This document shows, piece after piece, positions 42,886-51,876 of a stretch of 64,000 bases of DNA. The stretch is from assembly GCA_016703765.1 (NCBI GenBank), contig JADJBL010000017.1, forward strand, positions 1 through 64,000. Reading direction: 5' to 3'. The stretch is from Saprospirales bacterium. Lineage in GTDB: Bacteria; Bacteroidota; Bacteroidia; Chitinophagales; Saprospiraceae. Made by a program: the position numbers and the translations under genes. Under the pieces are notes generated by a model. That model saw nothing but the letters and a program-made list of their open reading frames with translations. It made no database searches and had not been told where the DNA came from. Each line of letters starts with the position of its first letter. Within the stretch, counting starts at the first letter, position 1.

Positions 42886-43187
42886 AGTAGGAGGAGTTTC
42901 TTTTCAAAGAAAATAGAATCCTTAAGGATTAAAAAAAAAATAGTTTGGTTAATCTCTGACATTGAACTGTAGACCTTGGAAAAATGGAAAGCGCTGCCTG
43001 AAAACAACAATAAACTGAACCACTAAATGGCCCAGATCATTCATTCGCATGAATCCAAATGCCGACAAACTTAATTCGGAATAAAGCGGGGTAAAGATAA
43101 TATCTAAACCAATATTTCACACAGAATTAACCTTTCGCCCTGCGTACACAAAGTACTTTAATATTTTTCAAAGCATGTCTACAGCTC
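42886..43187. other. Intergenic gap between proteins E and D
   Basis: About 300 nt without a gene. It is AT-richer than its surroundings. On the minus strand a TAAGTTTG box (43,066-43,073) matches the Bacteroidota -7 consensus TAnnTTTG, but no TTG is seen at the proper spacing. The conserved leader found before B and C is not present here. Confidence 0.4.
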
Positions 43188-44483
43188 CTAACGGGCGAGC
43201 AATACGCCTCCTTTGAGCCAATGTATCGAACCATCGCGAAGCAAAACTTTTGTTTGCCAAACCAGTACCTGGGAATTCATGGGCCGGCCCTCGAAGTTGC
43301 CGTCCCACCCGAATGCCGGGTCGTTGGGCAAAAATTCGCGGGCCTGAAAAACCAGATCCCCCCAACGGTCGAATATCTGGAACAACTCGATCTCCAACAC
43401 CTCCGGACCGCTTTGGGGAAAGAATACATCGTTTTCCCCGTCGTCGTTGGGCGAAAACGCAGTGGGCATATAGAGCCAGGATTCCTTTTCCACAAAAACA
43501 GTCATAAAGTCGCTGACCACGCAACCGAACTCATCGCGGACCGTCACCTCAAAAGCCGTGGTCACAGTGGGACGAGCATCGAAAAACAGACATTCCGGAC
43601 AATCGGGGTCCGAATAAGGAATCCATTGGACCGAGGCCAATACGGAATCGGGCACGTTGACAAGCGCCTCGATGCTCACTTCCTCCCCCAACTGGATATG
43701 CTGGTCCGGACCCGCATCGACAAACAATTCATTGGGCGCGGGCAAAAATACCAGGGTGTCCAGAGTGCAACCGTTGGCATCCTCGACCGAAAGCACGTAG
43801 TTTCCGGCGGGAAGGTAGTTGAACTGGTTGTGCGGATAAAAGCCCGTCCCGTCGAAGGAAAACAGGAAGGGCCCGATCCCTCCGAATACGGTATCCACCC
43901 GGATGCTCCCGTTTAGGTCGCCGAAACACGAGGGCGGGATCAGCTCTATCTCCAGCCCCGTGATGGGAAAAGCCTCCGCCAGCACCGCAACCCCCGCCGT
44001 GTCGATGCAGCCGTTTTCGCCGTTCGTCACCGTCAATACATACCAACCTGGGGAGAAAACCGTGGGGAATAAGGTCCCGGGATCCAATACGGGGTTCCCT
44101 GGCTGACCGCTCCAATAATACGAGTATATCGGACCGGCCGAGGAGCCCTGGCCCGATAGCCCGACCTCCACTATTTCACAATTAAGACCACCCAACGCAA
44201 AAGCAAAAGCCTGCGGCGCCAGCGTGTCCTGAAATACCTGTATGGAATCCAGCGCCACGCAGCCGTTGTTCTGATCCGTCACCTCCAATACGTAAAAACC
44301 CGCCTGAACGACTCCCGGCATCAGGGTCTGTCCACCGGAAATGGGCCCGGGGCCCGTCCAAATGATATCGAAAGGCCCGTCGGCGCTCGTTCCGGAGGCA
44401 TCTATGACGACGTTGTCCACGGTGCAGGTCAGGGTGTCCGGAAGCGCGAACTGGATTTGGGGCGGAATCTGGTTCAGCTCCAC
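43188..44483 (-). CDS. Open C-terminal part of protein E
   Basis: 431 codons from the first Met; the same frame is open further upstream to about 44,600 ('GQIQGDPNAADIEALSAGIY'), which joins it to the N-terminal part. It has the last two Ig-like repeats, one SprB repeat and a complete CHU_C domain. Confidence 0.85.
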   Translation of the reverse strand: MELNQIPPQIQFALPDTLTCTVDNVVIDASGTSADGPFDIIWTGPGPISGGQTLMPGVVQAGFYVLEVTDQNNGCVALDSIQVFQDTLAPQAFAFALGGLNCEIVEVGLSGQGSSAGPIYSYYWSGQPGNPVLDPGTLFPTVFSPGWYVLTVTNGENGCIDTAGVAVLAEAFPITGLEIELIPPSCFGDLNGSIRVDTVFGGIGPFLFSFDGTGFYPHNQFNYLPAGNYVLSVEDANGCTLDTLVFLPAPNELFVDAGPDQHIQLGEEVSIEALVNVPDSVLASVQWIPYSDPDCPECLFFDARPTVTTAFEVTVRDEFGCVVSDFMTVFVEKESWLYMPTAFSPNDDGENDVFFPQSGPEVLEIELFQIFDRWGDLVFQAREFLPNDPAFGWDGNFEGRPMNSQVLVWQTKVLLRDGSIHWLKGGVLLAR

Positions 44484-47400
44484 CTCGAGGGATGCGGTAT
44501 CCAGGCAGCCATTCGCCAGATTTTGTATTTCCAGAAAATAGATTCCGGCAGAAAGCGCTTCGATATCTGCTGCATTGGGGTCTCCCTGTATCTGACCTCC
44601 CGATGGAAAACCAGGAAAAGCCCAGCATCCCCGCAGGTTGGGAAAGCAGGCCCGAAAGGGGTATCTCCTCCTGAACGCAGGTGATCAGGGGCGCCACTGC
44701 CGGGTCGATTTGCGCATTAGGCGCCGCAAAGTCGGCGCCCACCACCACGGTGTCAGTCGAAATACAGGCATTGCCGGTGTCCTCCACCGTCAGGCTGTAT
44801 ATGCCCGGCTGGTCTATTTGAGGAAAAAGCGTATTTCCACCTGCGGAAATGGTCACTCCCGCCGGAGGCGTCCAGACATAGGTAAAGTTTATTCCCTGAG
44901 AGGAGCCGGACCCGTCGAGCAAAATTTCGGGCTGAAAACAGTTCAGCACTGTGTCCGGGCCGGCAAGGGCCAGGGGAAAGGCAATTTCATTGATCACAAA
45001 GACGGTGGCTGTATCCGTGCAAAGGTTGCCGACATGCTGCACCACCAATTGGTACGTGCCGGAGTCCGCCGCCATAGCGGTGGGCCCATTTACCGCCCCC
45101 ACTAAAACCCCATCCGAGGTAGTCCACAGGAAATTCAACTCTCCCTGCGGGAGCGAAGCCGAGCCGTCGAGCTGCACCTGCAAGCTGCTGCAGGTGATCG
45201 CTTCGGGCGCCATTATCAGCGCCTGAGGGGCATCCACCTGGGAAACCACCAGCAGGCTGTCCCTTCCCGTACAGCCGGTTAAAATATCCGCGACTTCGTA
45301 AATATAAAGTCCCGGGCAAGCGATCTGCACATTGCTGAGGAGCGGATCGCCGAGTAAACAACCGTCCGGCGTGCTCCATATTACCGCAAGATTGCCTCCC
45401 GTGCCCGGCGTACCGCTCAGCACGACGGAAGTGATCCCGCAGGTCAGAACAGTATCCGGCCCGGCATTGGCCGTTGGAGGATTGTCGATCAGGAAAAGAG
45501 TATCACATGCCTGGCTGAAGCAGCCGGTATTTTCATTGGTCAGGGTAAGACAATAGAGCCCGGGCGAGGTAGCCGTCCAGTTGGCCAAACCGGTGGCGAG
45601 CGGAATGTTATCCAGGGACCATTGATACGTGATATCCGAACCAAGGTCCGAACCAAGGCTGCTGAGCAGGACCGTGGAATCCGCACAGGTCAGGTTGCCG
45701 TTGACCTGCATGACCGCCAGCGGGGGAATGGTGTCGAATAATATTTCCGCGCTGTCGATAGCCGAGCAGCCATTCGAAGCGCTTGTGGCTTCCAGATAAT
45801 AAACGCCCGGACAGGAAACGAGGGGCGCCGGGGTTTGATCTCCGGAAATAATACAGCCGGGTCCCTGGGCCGAAGTCCATTGGTAGGAAAGGCCCGTCCC
45901 CGCCCCAGCCTGAAGGAGCGCCTGGCTGGTGTTGCAGGTAAAAAATCCGTCCGGACCGGCGTCGACGGGGGGAGGGTTGGTATTTTCCAACACAAATACA
46001 TTCTGCGTGCAGGTAAACAAGGTGCTCGTATCCGTTACCGTCAACTGGTAGATCCCCGGGGCGTCCACGCAGGGGAAAAGGGTCGTTTCCCCCCCGCATA
46101 AATTTCCCGAAATAGCTTCCCAGAAATAGGCATAATCCGGTCCGATAGAGGAGCCCGAGGCATCCAGGGACAGGATCGTCACATCACAGGTCAGGGTATC
46201 GGGCGTTGCCACATCGCAGTTTGGAAAACAGGCCGAAGGCGCAAACAACTCCATCGAAACGACAACCGGGCACATATTGGTCGTGTCGGTGATCAGGCCG
46301 GTGAGCAGCACCGTGGAATCGATCCACTCCAACTCCACGATCGGCAGGGAGGGGTCGCCCAAAATGAGCCCGCCGGAAACAAACCACTCGTAGGCATAGG
46401 GATTCCCCGCCGCACAGGTATCTCCTGCCATGATGGTGGAAAATCCGCAGGGGATCTGCAAGGAGGCCGGGATGCAAGGTGTCGGCTGGACTCCGTCCAG
46501 GGTGATCAGGATGGCGTCTGTAGAGGTACAACCGTTCAGGGTATCGGTAACCTCGAGGTCGTATAAGCCCGGCGCATTGATCAAGGGGGTCAATCCGTCG
46601 ATTCCTGAAACGATAAAGCCGCCGGAAGTAGACCACTGGTAGATATATTGAGATCCCTGGGAGGACCCTGTCCCATCCAGAAAAAAGTCATTGCTGATGG
46701 TGGCGCAGTCGATGATCATGGCCGAATCGCCGGCATTGGCTATGGGAAAAACGAGGTTTTCCGGGACGATTACGGTATCGGTGGCGGTGATGTTGAGCGA
46801 GGTATTGGTCACGGAAAGCACAAAGATCCCCTCCGTTACGACGGGAAACAGGGTGTTCTCCCCGCTGAAAACCGACCCGCTGATTGCCGTCCATTGGTAG
46901 ACGATATTCAATCCGGTCGCCGTACCCTGACTGGCGTCGAGGGTATCGAAGGGCACGTTGTAGCAGGTGATCAAGCCGTCGGCGCCTGCGTCGATCGGTG
47001 GCAGGCAGGCTGCGGTATCGATCGACACGAAGGCCGAGTCGAGGACCGTACAGGTCGTCGAGGTATCTGTTACCGTCAGGGTGTACCAGCCGGGCTCATC
47101 GACCGTGATGGCGATGAGGTTCGGGCCGGTCAGGATATTTCCCGACACGGTAGTCCATTCGATGATATTATTCGGGGAAAAAGGTTGAACCGTCCCCTGC
47201 AGAAAAGCCTGCCCGGAAAGGCAATCCAATTCCTCATTCGGACCGGCATTGACCAGCGGAAAACCCGGGCCCTGAAAAACCTCCACACAGACGGTGTCGG
47301 CGCAGAGGCTCAAACCGTCTTCCACCACCAGGCAGTACACGCCCGCATTCCCCACCGACAGTTGATTGGTCTGGCCGATGGAGTTGCCCGCATCGTCCAG

Positions 47401-50181
47401 CCAGGTATATTCGATGAAGGGCCCGGAACTGGAGCCGCTCCCATCGAGCAGGACGACCGGATCGGCGCAGGTGAGCGTCCCGCCCGGTCCCAGCACCGCC
47501 ATGGGAATGCTTCCCTCCTGTCCGATGATTACTGCATCCGTGCTTGCGCAGCCGTTGAGCAGGTTGGTGACGATGAGCAAATAGGTTCCTCCCTGAAAAA
47601 TTTCGGGGGAAAGCTGGTTTGAAATGGTGTCTCCTGCCGGGCCGATCCATATGTACCCGAATTCGGGCCCCAGGGAAGTGCTGTCGGGGTTGCCCAGCGA
47701 CCAGGAAGGCAACAGGCAGGTAAGCGTGACAGGAGGGCCCGCGTCTGCCATCGGGAAAGATATATCCTGAAATATTTCGACCGAATCTTGCGCTGTGCAA
47801 TGGTTCACCGGGTCTGTCACGGTGAGTTGATAAATCCCGGGGGCATCGGCCTGGGGGTTTGGAAGGGTCGGATCTCCGAGCAGGTTTCCGTTCTGGGTTG
47901 CCCAAAAATATTCGAGCTGGCCCGAATTGCTGCTCCCCGACCCGTTCAGATCCAGGATCGGCGAGGAGCAGTCGAGGGTGTCGTTGGCCCCCGCCTCTGC
48001 CTGGGGCGGGATGATATCCTGCAACACTTCCACGCTATCGGTCGCGGCGCATCCGTTGTCTAGATCGGTGGCGGTGAGAAAATACATACCGGGAATGGCC
48101 GTTTCCGCCTGCAGGCTATCGGTCCAGGCCAGTGAGGTCCCATTCTGGTCGAGCCATTCGAAGAAAAAATTGCCGTCCTGATAGGTAGGACTCCCGTCCA
48201 ATAAGGCCAGCACGTCCTGACAGTTCAAGGTGAAGCCGGGCCCCGCATCCACAAAAGGCGCTTGAAAATCTCCCGCCACCGTGACGAGCTCGCTCGCCTG
48301 GCATCCGTTCGAGGTATTGGTCGCGATCAACGTATAATCGCCGGTCTGAAAAGCCCAAAGGGTATTGGAGTTGGCTCCCGGAATGCTCAGGCCCTGGGGG
48401 TCAAGCCATTCATAAACAATATCCGCTCCCGATCCCGAACCGCTTCCGTCCAGCAGCACACTGTCCACTTCACAGGTAAGCAGAGCCGGCAGAAGAACCA
48501 GGACCGGGGGTGGAAGGGTATCCGCAAACACCTCCACGGTATCCCGGGAGGAGCAGAAAAATTCCATCACCAGTAATTCGTAAACTCCCGGACTTAAAGC
48601 CGTGACCTGAGGCGCGTCGAATGGAGGAGCAAGGGTCCCGGAAAGCGCGGTCCATAAAAAATTGAGTCCGGCGCCGGAGCCCGAACCGTCGAGCACCACT
48701 TGTGGCGAGGCGCAGGTCAGGGTGTCGGGCAGGGCAATTACAGCCGCGGGGGCCAGCACGGACAGGTCGAGGAATACCGTGCTGTCGCATCCCAGAGTGG
48801 ATAACAACGGAACGATATAACTGCCGCTTGCCGAAAACAGGCTACCGCCCACGGCATAGGTATCTCCCTGACAAATGGTATCGACGAGAAAGGTTTCAAT
48901 TTCCTGCAACACCGTCAAATCCAGAAATACCAGGCTGTCGCAGCCGAGTGCATCCTGTATGGGGGTGGTGAAATTTCCGGAGGAGTTATAGATGCTGTCG
49001 CCCACCGCGAACGAGCCCCCAAAACAAACCGTCTCGGTCAGGAAGCTGGAGTCGATCGGGACGACCGTCAGGTCGAGCTCGACGATGCTATCGCATTGAA
49101 AAGCATTTTGCAGGGTAAAAGTGTATTGGCCCATGTCGCTCAGCAGGCTATCGCCCACCATAAAGGTTTCTCCCTCGCAGATCGTCTCCGTCAGGAAAAC
49201 GGTCGGGGGCGGAGCCACGATCCCGACCAGAACGCAGTCGGCGGTGAGGTCGCCGCAAAACCAGGGCGCGGCCCCGTCGAGGTTGGCGATCAAATCGCCG
49301 ATGCTCAGGACGCCATTGGGCGCGGGTACGTTGAGGGAATCGGTCAACAGGTAGGACAGCCCGCAGACCGAGTAAGAGTCAGGGGCAAAGCCGGTCAGGT
49401 CGGGCTGCGCTTCGATCAGCAGGATGGTTCCCGAGGTATCGCTCACCACGAATGAATAGCCGTATTCCGCCGGGCTGGGGAAGATCGGTCCGTAATCGGC
49501 TTCCCAATCCAGCAACAGGCTGCTGTCTCCCTGGCAAATAGAAAAGTCGGGAATGTCGAGCGCACCGGCATCGGCGTCGCAGCATAGCAGCCCCGAGTTA
49601 TCGCAGAGAATCACTTCGAAGTTCAGGATCTGCCCCGAATAGGGAGAGGGCTGGTTTTCAATCTGCAGGCACCAGGTTCCGTTCACCGGGCCGGAGTTGA
49701 AGGATTCCAGGCAGTTGCCTGCCACCGGATGGTAACTGCCGTTGAAAATGGCCGCAAAGGGCCAGCTTTGGTTGTTGGTCCACACCGGCTGGTATGGATT
49801 GTTGTTGATGGTATCGGGGGCCGGGATATTGGCGCAGGGGATGAAGAGCACGTTCCAGAGGACGTTATTGGTCGTCCCGAAAAAATTGGTATTGAATCCC
49901 ACCAGGGGCAAGGTCTGGCCGGAAGGCGACACGAGGGTCAGTTCCAGGTCCCAGACATGCTGATGAGTAAACGTGATATTTACCCCGCAAATCCCCTGGA
50001 GAGGGTCCGCCAGGTCGTCGTTGACCGCATCGGTGATATCGTAGCAGATTTGGCCCGTAAAATTGGCATCGAAGGAGGCGGGGCAACTGGTCGTATCGTC
50101 GCAATCGCAGTTCTGCGCAGCCGAGGAAAAACCCGTCAGCATGCACAGGAGGAATATGTTCAAGGGAATAAAAACACGCAT
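43188..50181 (-). CDS. Giant CHU_C surface protein E with N-terminal P-like domain (one frameshift)
   Basis: Reconstructed at about 2330 residues. A signal peptide (MRVFIPLNIFLLCMLTGFSSAA) is followed by a proprotein-convertase P-like beta-jelly-roll (about 30-200; 'WDLELTLVSPSGQTLPLVG', 'GTWCLQIENQ'). Next are three ~50-residue Cys repeats (CxGxxxxVGxS ... GCDSxVxLDL) and about 19 Ig/PKD-like repeats of 85-100 residues of the form LTCxxxxVLLDGSGS...YxW...PGxYxLxVTDxxNGC. An SprB repeat ('PPSCFGDLNGSIRVDT') and CHU_C ('MPTAFSPNDDGENDVFF', ending GGVLLAR) follow. One base is missing near 44,600. Predicted T9SS-exported filamentous adhesin. Confidence 0.87.
44182..50181 (-). CDS. Open N-terminal part of protein E
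   Basis: 1999 codons. Coding is correct to 'GFSWFSIG' near 44,600 and out of frame for the last ~140 residues. It covers the signal peptide, the P-like domain, the three short Cys repeats and the first 17 Ig/PKD-like repeats, without any visible internal break over 5.5 kb. That is in marked contrast to the A-D array. Confidence 0.88.
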   Translation of the reverse strand: MRVFIPLNIFLLCMLTGFSSAAQNCDCDDTTSCPASFDANFTGQICYDITDAVNDDLADPLQGICGVNITFTHQHVWDLELTLVSPSGQTLPLVGFNTNFFGTTNNVLWNVLFIPCANIPAPDTINNNPYQPVWTNNQSWPFAAIFNGSYHPVAGNCLESFNSGPVNGTWCLQIENQPSPYSGQILNFEVILCDNSGLLCCDADAGALDIPDFSICQGDSSLLLDWEADYGPIFPSPAEYGYSFVVSDTSGTILLIEAQPDLTGFAPDSYSVCGLSYLLTDSLNVPAPNGVLSIGDLIANLDGAAPWFCGDLTADCVLVGIVAPPPTVFLTETICEGETFMVGDSLLSDMGQYTFTLQNAFQCDSIVELDLTVVPIDSSFLTETVCFGGSFAVGDSIYNSSGNFTTPIQDALGCDSLVFLDLTVLQEIETFLVDTICQGDTYAVGGSLFSASGSYIVPLLSTLGCDSTVFLDLSVLAPAAVIALPDTLTCASPQVVLDGSGSGAGLNFLWTALSGTLAPPFDAPQVTALSPGVYELLVMEFFCSSRDTVEVFADTLPPPVLVLLPALLTCEVDSVLLDGSGSGSGADIVYEWLDPQGLSIPGANSNTLWAFQTGDYTLIATNTSNGCQASELVTVAGDFQAPFVDAGPGFTLNCQDVLALLDGSPTYQDGNFFFEWLDQNGTSLAWTDSLQAETAIPGMYFLTATDLDNGCAATDSVEVLQDIIPPQAEAGANDTLDCSSPILDLNGSGSSNSGQLEYFWATQNGNLLGDPTLPNPQADAPGIYQLTVTDPVNHCTAQDSVEIFQDISFPMADAGPPVTLTCLLPSWSLGNPDSTSLGPEFGYIWIGPAGDTISNQLSPEIFQGGTYLLIVTNLLNGCASTDAVIIGQEGSIPMAVLGPGGTLTCADPVVLLDGSGSSSGPFIEYTWLDDAGNSIGQTNQLSVGNAGVYCLVVEDGLSLCADTVCVEVFQGPGFPLVNAGPNEELDCLSGQAFLQGTVQPFSPNNIIEWTTVSGNILTGPNLIAITVDEPGWYTLTVTDTSTTCTVLDSAFVSIDTAACLPPIDAGADGLITCYNVPFDTLDASQGTATGLNIVYQWTAISGSVFSGENTLFPVVTEGIFVLSVTNTSLNITATDTVIVPENLVFPIANAGDSAMIIDCATISNDFFLDGTGSSQGSQYIYQWSTSGGFIVSGIDGLTPLINAPGLYDLEVTDTLNGCTSTDAILITLDGVQPTPCIPASLQIPCGFSTIMAGDTCAAGNPYAYEWFVSGGLILGDPSLPIVELEWIDSTVLLTGLITDTTNMCPVVVSMELFAPSACFPNCDVATPDTLTCDVTILSLDASGSSIGPDYAYFWEAISGNLCGGETTLFPCVDAPGIYQLTVTDTSTLFTCTQNVFVLENTNPPPVDAGPDGFFTCNTSQALLQAGAGTGLSYQWTSAQGPGCIISGDQTPAPLVSCPGVYYLEATSASNGCSAIDSAEILFDTIPPLAVMQVNGNLTCADSTVLLSSLGSDLGSDITYQWSLDNIPLATGLANWTATSPGLYCLTLTNENTGCFSQACDTLFLIDNPPTANAGPDTVLTCGITSVVLSGTPGTGGNLAVIWSTPDGCLLGDPLLSNVQIACPGLYIYEVADILTGCTGRDSLLVVSQVDAPQALIMAPEAITCSSLQVQLDGSASLPQGELNFLWTTSDGVLVGAVNGPTAMAADSGTYQLVVQHVGNLCTDTATVFVINEIAFPLALAGPDTVLNCFQPEILLDGSGSSQGINFTYVWTPPAGVTISAGGNTLFPQIDQPGIYSLTVEDTGNACISTDTVVVGADFAAPNAQIDPAVAPLITCVQEEIPLSGLLSQPAGMLGFSWFSIGRSDTGRPQCSRYRSAFCRNLFSGNTKSGEWLPGYRIPRGGAEPDSAPNPVRASGHPDLHRGQRRHRCLRNERRRAFRYHLDGPRAHFRWTDPDAGSRSGGFLRIGGDGSEQRLRGAGFHTGISGHAGAAGFCFCVGWS

Positions 50182-50296
50182 AAAGGCGCTTCTAGGGAGA
50201 CTCGGTTTTTGGAAATAGGGAAGACCCAGCTAAGGAGCTGTGTGTGCGAATTTACGGGATTTCTGCTTCAAATGCCAGGGGTCTTCCCCATTATGA

Positions 50297-50758
50297 TCAA
50301 CGAACCGAAAATTTCAGCGGTATGCTATACTCCACCCGGACCGGCTGGCCGCGTTGTTTGCCGGGTATGAAATTGGGCATTAGTTTTACCACCCGAAGGC
50401 ATTCTTCTCCACACCCTGCGCCAGGATCCTTGAGTATCTTGAAATTGGAAAGCGACCCATCCTTTTCGACAATAAAGCCGACCTCCGCGACACCGGTCAC
50501 GCCATTTTCCCTGGCTTTTTCGGGGTATTGTATTTTGGAATAAAGAAAGGTCAACATTTTACGCATCGAGCAATCGTCCCGCTCCTCTTTGGAGCCTAAT
50601 TGTTCGCATCCTGGATAACAGGGCATCAATTCGACGACGTTGTACACATCTGTGCCTCTTTCGAAAAACTGAGGCGCCGGTATGGTATCGGCTGGTTCCT
50701 GGGCCGAAAGGACCGGGATTACCGAGAAAATTAACAGAAGAATTAGGAATGTTTTCAT
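50297..50758 (-). CDS. Exported TonB C-terminal-domain protein F
   Basis: 153 residues from ATG 50,758, which begins MKTFLILLLIFSVIPVLSAQ, a clean signal peptide; an upstream in-frame Met at 50,791 would bury it. The mature part has a Cys-rich 'PCYPGCEQLGSKEERDDCS' segment and a TonB_C-type fold ('YPEKARENGVTGVAEVGFIVEKDGS', 'ECLRVVKLMPNFIPGKQRGQPV'). True TonB has an N-terminal membrane anchor and a Pro-rich linker; this lacks both, so it is not an energy transducer in the usual sense. It lies 38 nt downstream of gene G and 115 nt upstream of gene E. The role is unknown. Confidence 0.85.
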   Translation of the reverse strand: MKTFLILLLIFSVIPVLSAQEPADTIPAPQFFERGTDVYNVVELMPCYPGCEQLGSKEERDDCSMRKMLTFLYSKIQYPEKARENGVTGVAEVGFIVEKDGSLSNFKILKDPGAGCGEECLRVVKLMPNFIPGKQRGQPVRVEYSIPLKFSVR

Positions 50759-50796
50759 TTTAAAAAATTCAATTGTCTTAAATTCAGGCAAATAGC

Positions 50797-51876
50797 CTAC
50801 CTGACTAACGACACATCTCCCTTAAAAATTTCCACCCTCCCGTCGATAAACTCCACTTCCGCAAACCAGGTCAGCACCATGGGGTCCAATTCCTGACCCC
50901 GGTGGGTCCCATCCCACCCGTAAGCAGGGTCGTTTGGCGGAATATTGAACTGCTGGTGAACCGTCTCCCCCCATCGGTTGAAAATCAGGAAGGAGCGGAT
51001 TCCGGAAACCTCCGGACCGGCAAACAAAAGGAAAATATCGTTCTCTCCATCTCCGTTGGGCGTAAAAATGTTGGGCCCAAAGATTCCCTGATCCCTCCGA
51101 ACCACGATCTGGAGCGCGTCGGAATCGGCGCATCCGTTGCTCTCGATGGTCACGCTGAAGGTAGTGGTCTGCAACGGCATCCCCGTGACAAACAGGCAGG
51201 TATCGCAGTTGAGCAGCCCGGCCGGCGACCACATGATGGTGTCGATATCCGAGTCGGGAATGTTTACCAGGGCTTCCAGGTCCACCAATTCGCCCAGCCG
51301 GATGATGTTATCGCCGTCCAGGTATGCCACCAGCGTGACGTTCAGCTCCTGGGGCTGCTGCATGTCGATAATGATGGCCGGATCGGTCTGGCACCCGTTG
51401 GCATCTTCCACCACGAGGGTGTAAGTATCGGGGGGCAGGTTGGTAAATTGGGTCGTGGCGTTAAAAGGCCCGCCATTGATAGAGACCAGGTAGGGAGGAA
51501 CCCCTCCCGTAATGGAATCGATGGTGATCGCACCGTCGTCCTCCCCAAAACAACTGATCGGGATCAGCGAAAAGGAGGGATAGGGCGGCTCCTGGCTACT
51601 CGTCAACTCAACCACATCGGAGGCCACACAGCCCGTAAGGGTATTGGTGACCGTCAGCGTGAACACTCCGGCCGCGCTCACCAGCGGGTGCAAGGCGGTT
51701 GCGTCGCCTGGGAAGGGTCCTCCGGCTGCCGTCCATTGGTAGACGATCCCGGCCCCCGTTGAAGTGGCGTTGCCGCCAAGGGCAAGTTCGGGCTGGTCGC
51801 ATGTCAGGACGGCATTGGCGCCGGCATCTGCCACCGGCAAGGGATGGATGATCACCTCCACCTCCGTAAAATCCAC
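50797..51876 (-). CDS. Open C-terminal part of protein G
   Basis: 359 codons: an Ig-like repeat ('AVLTCDQPELALGGNATSTGAG'), an SprB repeat ('PISCFGEDDGAITIDSITGG') and a complete CHU_C domain ('AYGWDGTHRGQELDP', ending GDVSLVR). It continues the middle part after a slip near 51,900. Confidence 0.85.
   Translation of the reverse strand: MDFTEVEVIIHPLPVADAGANAVLTCDQPELALGGNATSTGAGIVYQWTAAGGPFPGDATALHPLVSAAGVFTLTVTNTLTGCVASDVVELTSSQEPPYPSFSLIPISCFGEDDGAITIDSITGGVPPYLVSINGGPFNATTQFTNLPPDTYTLVVEDANGCQTDPAIIIDMQQPQELNVTLVAYLDGDNIIRLGELVDLEALVNIPDSDIDTIMWSPAGLLNCDTCLFVTGMPLQTTTFSVTIESNGCADSDALQIVVRRDQGIFGPNIFTPNGDGENDIFLLFAGPEVSGIRSFLIFNRWGETVHQQFNIPPNDPAYGWDGTHRGQELDPMVLTWFAEVEFIDGRVEIFKGDVSLVR

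Noticed and set aside
43066..43112. Bacteroidota promoter (TAnnTTTG) for protein D
   Set aside because: The -7 box matches, but the nearest upstream TTG is about 36 nt away rather than about 19-22; kept only as a note in the gap entry.
50297..50791. True TonB energy transducer
   Set aside because: A cleavable signal peptide replaces the membrane anchor and there is no Pro-rich spacer.
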